Source of the DNA: Okapia johnstoni
Lineage: Eukaryota; Chordata; Mammalia; Artiodactyla; Giraffidae
Assembly: GCA_024291935.2 (NCBI GenBank)
Contig: CM044306.1
Span: 24,697,501 to 24,761,500, forward strand
Reading direction: 5' to 3'
DNA: 64,000 nucleotides
Of this stretch, positions 56,576 to 64,000 are shown one piece after another. Under the pieces are notes generated by a model. It searched no databases and had not been told where the DNA came from. It saw nothing but the letters and a program-made list of their open reading frames with translations. The position numbers and the translations under genes were made by a program. The stretch's first letter is position 1. Each line of letters starts with the position of its first letter.

Positions 56576-58189
56576 TCAGGCTGACCAGAGCCAAATACTT
56601 CTGAAGACTCTCACAGGGATTAGTCTTGGTTACAGCACATGATCTAAATGAGATGGAGAAAAGAATTGAGAGGTGGTGATTCTGTATTTGGATTTGAGTT
56701 CACCTTTGGGCAGTGGGCAACATCTTGGTGAAAGGGAATGAAATACTACTTTTTGCCTCACCAGAAAGTGCCCAGTAGTAAATGTTTTCTTCTCATTACT
56801 CCCTGCCTCTTTTTACTTTCGCAGGTGCCAAAATAATTTCCAGTTCTCCCTTTCATGCTGCATGATAACCGGTTAATTATATTGCAGAAACCTTTCACCA
56901 GTACCGGTCTGATATTGCACACCTAAGTTGCACATAAGTTGCATTGCTTTTGTCTGAACATCCTTGGAGAAGTGATTGAAAATGACTTCTGTATCTCAGT
57001 CCATGACTCAGCAAGGCAGAATGGCCACCCCTGCCAAGGTTTGCTTTTCTTTTCAACAGTGCCTCACCCTCCCTCTAAGGACTAAAGTGCTTATGCCCTT
57101 CCAAGAACGCCATTTCCTTTTTGGGATATACCACCATCCCCCCATTCTCTGGTCTCCTCTATTTTTGGTGTCGTTTAAGTGAAGGAAGAGATGCTCCCTC
57201 TAATTTCTCTCTAGCCCATTATAACCTGCTATCTTGGGGCAGCTTTTGATGTATGACATGTCACCCTTCCCAACTTGGTCTCCTGCAACACCACTGTCTT
57301 CATGTGGAGCCTTCACCACAATCCCAGCTGCCAAGGTTTGCTTTTTCTCTTTTCAACAGTGATGTATGAAAGTCTCACCACTTCCCAGCTTGTCTAGTTG
57401 ATGGAGTAAATTCTCCTTGGTCTCTGTGGGAGGTGGGAACAGACGTGTCCTCTTTTATCTCCAGGCTTACTTGCCAGTAGTGAGCAATGCCATCTCTAAT
57501 CATTGTCTCTCTCAGGTTGAGGTGATTTCTGAAAGTAGCTGCCCTTTCCCGTAGCGTTTACCTAGTGTGAGAAATGGGAGACCAGGCGCTTAACTGGATG
57601 GCGGGGGGCGTGGGGGTGGAAATTGTATTTGTTGGAGTGGTTTTGCCCCCTGTGGCCAGCATGGTGGGAACCTCTCCTGGCAGAAAAACTAAGTGTCTTT
57701 CTTGGTAAGGTCAGGTCAGAGTCCTGCGTGTCACCTACTAGGGTGGGAAACGGGATGAGAGAAACTCAGGCTTATAAAAAGACCATTCTTACACACATCT
57801 TAGAGAAATGTGTGCCCTGATTTCCCTGTTCTAGGTATTTGCATCAAAGGGAAATTCTGTTGTCTCTCCCATTTTGGAAAAATTGAGGAAGGTAATATGG
57901 ACCATGATAATGGATAGACGGTGCAGATCACAAGTCTTTGGTGATTGCCATCCCTGTTTTCTCACCTAGAAATCAAAGGAAGATTTCTCTGCTTTAAATC
58001 CTTACAGGTGTGGGAACTGACCATTCACTTCTTGGCTGTTTTGAGTCAGACTGTTCCTCTGGCTCCTTTTGTACCTGCACAAAAGAAGTTTAGCTTCTTA
58101 GGCTCCTTTGTTAGAAGAGCAAAAGTCTGGAGTCATTCCTGCATCTAGCTGAGACTCCATAAGTGGAAGCACCAACCATTTCTAGAGGA

Positions 58190-58740
58190 AGAAAGCCCCA
58201 GCATGTGCTGGTCGCTTCCTTTCTGCTCAGCGCTGTGCTGGGTACTTTAACACTGCCTTGTTTGACCCTCCCCTCTGCCATTTGCTTTCTTGGCTTTTTT
58301 GATTCCCTAATGATTTACCTTCTCCCTTCTAGTTAGTCTTCTTTGCTTCAGCCACAGTCCCCCATGCTTCTAGTGGCTTCCATTTCCAGAAAAATGACAA
58401 GACTGGTGAAAACTTTAAGAGGAAAGAATTGAGTTTAGTTACTCCTTAGGCAGCATTTGTAGGTCAGAGACATAAACCAGGATACAGAGATGTGCCTCAT
58501 TCTGGTTCTGCTTCTGATTTAGGAAAAACTGTTCAGTAAGCACTGTCCTTTTTACTTTTGTGGTTTCCTTCAGTCCTTACCACATCATCACTGTAAGGTA
58601 AATATCGTAGCCCTCTTCCACAGGAGAAAATTTGAGGCTCAGAAGTCTTACTGCTGGGTTATAGAAACAGAATGAGAGCTTTGCTTCTCTTGAGTCCAGA
58701 TCCCATGCTTCTGACAAAACTACTCTGAGTCATCTGATGC
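58190..58740 (-). repeat. MIR fragments
   Basis: Two reverse MIR segments, 'ctcagcgctgtgctgggtac' (about 58228) and 'tccacaggagaaaatttgag' then GCTCAGAAGTCTTACTGCTG (about 58617), separated by unrelated sequence. Confidence 0.5.
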
Positions 58741-59189
58741 CTTGGTGCCTGCTTTCCCATTTCTCACAAGGGGGAACAATGAGTCACATTAAGTAGTTTT
58801 TAAGAATATGGTGTGCCCTTTATATGGCAAGATGATTCTCTTGACATGACCTGAGCTTTGGTTTATCCCTGTGGTTCTGGGCGGGTTGCCTGACTGGGGT
58901 TAGGAATGGCCTCTAATGGAGTTCATGTGAAGCCAGTATAGAAAAATACCACAGCTTGCTTCCATCATACATTCCTTCTGGAATATGAAATGAGTGAAAA
59001 GCAGTTTTTTGGAAGTATATTAGTAACTAGGCATAAACATGTCTGCCTTTTCCTCCTTTGAAGAGCAGTTGATATGCTAAACATTGAAGGAGCATGGTTT
59101 TTATGATCCCAGGTACTAGGATCAAGCAGTGTTGCTATCCATGGTGATCCTTACCCATTTTACTTTAACTTCTGACCTTTTGAGACTCT

Positions 59190-59195
59190 AATAAA
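59190..59195 (+). terminator. AATAAA, possible distal poly(A) signal
   Basis: Canonical hexamer about 3.2 kb past the KAT7 stop, followed by GTATTGGGTC. It lies in a segment that is repeated at 60601, where the hexamer is absent. Confidence 0.35.
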
Positions 59196-60371
59196 AGTAT
59201 TGGGTCTTTTAAAAGAAACATATACAGCAGTGCACAGTGCACACATTTGTCTACAGTTCAGGAGATTGAGGGTTTGAGAAAGCTCCAGTGAAAAGGCAGA
59301 TGGGAGCCCCACCTGCCTGCCTTCACTCAGCCCTCAGCTTGTGCAGGCCCGGGTGACAGGTCCCATTAAGTGAGGTCCAGTGATGACCAAAGAGAAGGCC
59401 TTACTGGAGGTTAACATCCTGCCTGCCCATGGTTTCACAGATGCACTTGTATATACAGTGCTGTATAGGGTTTTGCATATTCAGAGAATACGGTGAAACT
59501 TTGCTAAATACAATATATGTTAGGAGTTCTAAAAACTACTTTTTGCTATTCATTGGGATCATGGAGTTATACAATTGGACCACTGGTTTTAATCCAGCAC
59601 TTGCTGCTACAAACTTGTATAACTGCATCTCCCAGACTGTCTCCTGCTGATGAGGGAAGTTTAATTGCCCACTTCCTTTGTGGTATCTTCAACAAAATGC
59701 CAATGAATGTCACTAAGAAGGGGAAGGACTGCCCAGTGGTGAAAAATGTCCCTTGTGCTGAAATATCAGTTTGTCTCTTCTGTCTTATGTGATACCTGTA
59801 GATGCTACCACCGTTCTGGGGTTTGGGGTTTGTTGATTTGTGCCCAAGAATGGAGAAAATAACCTGTGTTGTTGCACAGCTTTGGCTCTGCTGCTTCCCC
59901 CGGATGTTATGTGTGAGAACATCTTACCCTGGACAAGTCATGTCCATTCACGAAACCAGTGTTTCTTAACTCGGTGCGTGTTTTGGAAACCACTCACATT
60001 TTATTCAATCATATGCAAAGTTTTTAGAAACCTATACCCTTATCTCAAAAAAAAGCTGTGGTAGATCACCTCCAGAACGGTCACCAACAATCCCATCTCG
60101 CTATATGAGTGCTGCTCCTTCCAATAAGAGCTAATTTTCCTTCAGGGTATGGGCTGGACTTTTCACTAATCAAAAGTGCCAGAAGTAATATTCTAGCTGT
60201 TTCTACTTTTGCTGTTGGAAACCTGACATATTTTTAGACCAGAAGCTTAAGTGTCAAAATTGCAGACCCTGTACTCAGGCTGGATGCAGCCTCAGAATGA
60301 CCCCTGCTGACCACCTGAGGCTAAAGAATCATCCAGCTGAGGGTTGCTAACCTAGAGAATCATGAGAAGTA

Positions 60372-60497
60372 CTGTTTTATTTTTTTGGCCACGCTGAGTG
60401 GCATGTGGGATCTTAGTTCCCCGACTAGGGATCAAACTCAGGACCCCTACAGTAGATGTGCACAGTCTTAATGGTTGGACTGCCAAGGAAGTCCCTG
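60372..60497 (-). mobile_element. Short tRNA-derived SINE
   Basis: 'ggccacgctgagtggcatgt', 'ccgactagggatcaaactca', 'ggactgccaaggaagtccct': reverse CHR-like SINE. Confidence 0.85.
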
Positions 60498-63439
60498 GAA
60501 GTATTTTAAACCATTGACTATTTTGGGATGGTTAGATATACATACAGATACATAGCAGTGGGTAAGTGAAAAAAGGACTTGAGAGTAAAGGACCTTTCCT
60601 TCTGACCTTTTGAGAATCTAATTGGGTTTTTTAAAAGAGAAGTGTACATAAATGCAGATACGCACACTTTTGTGTATGGTTCAGGAAACAGACTTTGAAG
60701 TCATTTCTGAACTTGGGTTAATAAATAAACTGGTTTGAGAGCTCCAGTGAAAATGCAGGAACCTCACCTGCCTGCCTTCACAGTTGGGCCTTGTAGATTT
60801 ATTTTGGTAACTGATTGCCTGTGATTGGAAACCAGACGTGCCCAGAGGAGGACCTCCACCTTGTGTAACTCCAGGGGAGCACTATTCATGAAGTGGCACC
60901 CACAGACCCAGTTTAACCCTGGTTGGTATCTCAGCTTCCAGTCAAATTGCCTCTCAGGTCCTTGCCTAGCCTTGGAATTCTTAGTCACCACCTTACAGAA
61001 GTGGATCAGGAAAGGTGAATATCCTGCTGTTAGCAAATAGCTCTCCAGTTCCTCTGGAGTTCATGTGGCTTCCCATTCTTGGATTAAGTTCCCGTTTATC
61101 TTGGCTTTCAAGTTTCCATAAGTGGACTCCACCTGGGTAGTTTTTATCATCCCCCTACACAGCTTCCACATGCAGCTGGATTAGTCTCTTCCTGTTTTCA
61201 TTTGGGAAGCCTCCATGTCAGCATTCCCCCAAGTGTGTCCCACTAAACAAAGTATTACAGGTAAAATGGGTACTGTAGTCAAACTTGGAAAACAGTTGAA
61301 GTGACATATTGACATGTGTCTTGAGTTCAGGGCGTCTCAGAACTTCTCGGGATTTTCCAAGGAGGAGACAGAATGTAACGTTTCCTAAAATGGTCTGGAA
61401 GGATTCTCTGGAGACCAGTATGCTGTGGGGCAGACATTTAGATGTTTCTTTGGTACTTAACTGGAATGGCCCAACTAAAAAGGAATTCCTTGTGAAGACT
61501 TATTTTTCTGCCTGAGACATGTCTGTAATTGTGGCAGAGACCAAGTAGGAAAGATAGAACCTCCTGTGAATAAGCGTAGTGAGAGCGGCAAGAAGATGAA
61601 TTTAGGTATATTTGGAAGAACTACCAACTAGGGGGGAGGTGTTTAGACGGGGCAGTGAGGGATGGGGAGTCACTCCCAGGTTTCTAGCCCACAGCAGGGT
61701 GTGTGACAGTGCCATCTGTAGACCTGAGCCAACAAGAGCGTTCAGTCATGGGGCTGCAGGTCAAGAGCTGAACATTTAAGGACCATGCATTCTATGTGTG
61801 AGTCCTTCATGAAAACCCTCTCCAAGGACCTCTGAGCTCTATTGTTGGCACTGGGGTAAAGACAAATAAGCGGTCTGTGTACTTGACAAACCCTGTTGTT
61901 GAGATAAACTGTTAATTTTATATCAGATATGAGTGCTGTAGTGGAAGAATGTGCAAAGTGCTGCGGGAACTCGGTGGAGGGAGTGAATGGGTAGTTGCCG
62001 GGTTGGGACCTCTGAGTAAGAATTCACCAGCATGGGAGGAGAATGGCATGGGCAGACACAAGCTTGAGGGGACGTGGTGGGAGTGAAAAGAGTTGTTGGA
62101 GAGCAAGGGCTGCCTTGAGTGAGTACATCTCCTTTGCCCTCTGTGGTCGGTAGTTCTTCAAGGACAAATTCCAGTCTCCCTCCCTGCTCCCAGTTCTGCC
62201 TGAGGGCCCAGCAAAGTGCCAGGCCAAAGAGGAAACTTACTGAATGGTCAGTGGCTTCAGCCAAAGCTTGAATGTCTCCAACTTCAAACATGGGAATAAA
62301 ATCTTCAGTCCTCTCTTCTGCTTCTTCACGTTGAGTTGTCACAGTGAGCCACCTCCCAGGACCACAGCTGGGCCAGGACAGTGGTCCCTCATCACCTCCC
62401 TGAGGTGCGGCCTTTTTCCTTACTCTGGAGCTCTTCAAATGACTAGCTGCCTCTGACCCCAAAGCAGAGCGGTCAGTTGAGGGGCCACCTCATACATGAG
62501 AATTGATGAAGGACCTGAGCCCCAGTTCTCCCAAGTCCAAAGACATGGATTTGGGTCCTTGAGGTTATGATGGTGGGTAGGCAAGGGCTACCTGTGCCCC
62601 AAACCTGTTTTCCCACCTCAGATGGGGACCAGGGCTATTTAGTATTTCCCTTTACAGCTCTGGAAGAGGTCTCCTGGTTGCTGACATGCCAGGCCCCTGG
62701 GCAGGGTGATGAACCCAGGCCTTCCCCGTCCACTGCCCTGCACCAGAGAAGAAATCATTCGCTCTTCATTGGTTTATTGAACCCTTGCTGTGTTATGGGC
62801 ACAGGATTTAGAGAAACGGGAGTAGGAAGGTCTCGGTGGGACTCATCCTGCTATGCAGTGAGGTCCGAGTGTGTGTGTGGGGTCATTAGCTAGCTTACAG
62901 TGGTGACAACAGTGCATTTATGCATGACCGCCGCTTGAGACTGAGAGTCCTGGGAGGAGCCCAGTGAGTTCAGCGTTGTGGGAGGGACACATGATGAGCA
63001 CAGAAGACACGGAGAAGAGGGCTGGCCTGGTCGGCTGGTTGGCTGCCACGTCCAGGTAAGGAGAAAGGGGTTTTTCGTCCTCTGGGAGGCGTGGGGTGGG
63101 GGCTCTCACTATGACCCATGGTTCTCATCCTCTTTGCCTGGGAAGAGTGCTGCACATAAGCAGTGGTTAGAGGAGACTTGTCTGCCTCCTCCACCCTTGG
63201 AGGCCTTCCCTGGTCATCCACTCAAGGCCCTCCATTTGCCCAAATCAGGTTTCTCCGGCTATAGTTATTTAGGGCAATCAAATTGCAGGTTAATCTGGCA
63301 GAGCTTCCATTTTTCAATCATAAATGCCTCTACAGAGTGGATGAGCCAACCCTCACTAATCCTCTCTAAAGAAAGGGAGTGGTAATCCAGCACTTAAAAT
63401 TCCAATGGCCCTCTGAGGCCCCCATGAAGTGCCCAGACT

Positions 63440-63530
63440 AGGGAGCAAGAGACAGAGTGTTTAGTCCTGGCTCTGTTATCAGTTCACTGTGTGACTTGGG
63501 GCAAATTGTTGCTATCCCTGAAAAATGATT
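63440..63530 (+). repeat. MIR fragment
   Basis: 'gtgtttagtcctggctctgt', 'tcactgtgtgacttggggca', then 'ctatccctgaaaaatgattt': forward MIR. Confidence 0.65.
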
Positions 63531-64000
63531 TCTAAGGTTGCTGCCAATGCTTTGCATGGAGGGACGTGCATTTCCGTGTTGGCACTGGGGTGACTTCTAT
63601 GGCCTTTCGAATGAAATGGCTCAAACACTGAGGAAAAACTCTTGGGGGAATATAGAGCACTTTCCCACCTTGATTCCCAAGAGCTTTTGTTGGAAGGAGC
63701 AGGTATTCTATCAGGGAAGCTAGAGAGGGGCCCACAGGTCTGCAGCTCTGGGGAGAGACGTCAGGATTAAGGAAGCAGACTGGAGCTTGGTGTCTGATCA
63801 GCTGTCACCCCCTGCCCTTCCTCTTGAGCTTGCTAGCTTGAGCTCTGAATCTTTCCCCAGCCTGAGTCACTTATCTACTGATTCACTTACCTTCTTGTTT
63901 ATTTATTGAGCATCCCCTTGAACGCCTTTGTGGTTATGGCCCAGGCCAGAAGGTGTCAGCTGATAACCCCTCCCAGAGTGATACTGCCTTTATTTAGGTT

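Larger units (their letters stand above)
56600..64000. other. KAT7 downstream flank
   Basis: No supportable exon. It contains local short repeats (57031/57328), a duplicated segment (59171-59326 and 60601-60781), MIR fragments (about 58200-58290, 58545-58740, 63440-63530) and a tRNA-SINE (60372-60497). Nothing was recognised in 56600-57020, 57400-58190, 59400-60370 or 60790-63430, apart from faint L2-like similarity near 62770-62960. TAC4 would be expected next by synteny but was not found. Confidence 0.6.

Noticed and set aside
61923..62462. 179-residue minus-strand frame with an FLFGL motif, considered as TAC4
   Set aside because: The tachykinin signature FFGLM followed by a GKR cleavage site is absent, as are splice sites at the expected places. 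TAC4 probably lies beyond the window.

Overview
The window is mammalian nuclear DNA from a ruminant, most likely cattle or a close bovid. The evidence is split genes with GT-AG introns, two CpG-island promoters, old mammalian repeats (MIR, L2, L1M) and many repeats private to ruminants or cetartiodactyls: CHR-type tRNA SINEs, Bov-tA and Bov-A2 SINEs, BovB (RTE) LINEs, a ruminant-type ERV LTR and a mariner. The gene order (FAM117A promoter, then KAT7 in divergent orientation) matches human 17q21.33, which corresponds to cattle chromosome 19. No bacterial, phage or plasmid features are present.

Layout. Bases 1-3523 hold the 5' end of FAM117A on the minus strand: coding exon 1 (3328-3523) and the start of its intron 1, inside a CpG island of about 2.7-3.8 kb. 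From about 3.8 to 22.5 kb is an intergenic interval with no supportable gene, filled with MIR, L2, L1 and SINE copies and one decayed tRNA-Ile-like sequence. A second CpG island (about 22.4-23.4 kb) is the KAT7 promoter. KAT7 (HBO1/MYST2) runs on the plus strand from the ATG at 22803 to the TAA at 56019 in 15 coding exons. They total 1836 nt (611 residues plus stop), the length known for human KAT7, with every splice junction in frame and all catalytic and zinc-binding residues present. From about 56.6 kb to the end is downstream flank with old repeats and short local duplications. TAC4 is expected somewhere beyond KAT7 on the opposite strand, but no TAC4 exon could be recognised here.

How it works together. 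KAT7 is the catalytic subunit of the HBO1 histone H3/H4 acetyltransferase complexes. FAM117A is a poorly understood conserved protein. They lie back to back but about 19 kb apart, each with its own CpG-island promoter, so they do not share a bidirectional promoter.

The most interesting items are: a 1.8-kb palindromic mariner composite in KAT7 intron 2, with two inverted 5' halves and an intact TA duplication; an in-frame ACG in a near-perfect Kozak context 26 codons before the KAT7 AUG; a cluster of inverted CCAAT boxes in KAT7 intron 1; a CHR SINE whose target-site duplication implies 3' transduction; an LTR nested in a SINE; an LTR-like block in intron 8; and a duplicated segment downstream of KAT7 in which only one copy carries a poly(A) signal. 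No undescribed multi-gene system was found.
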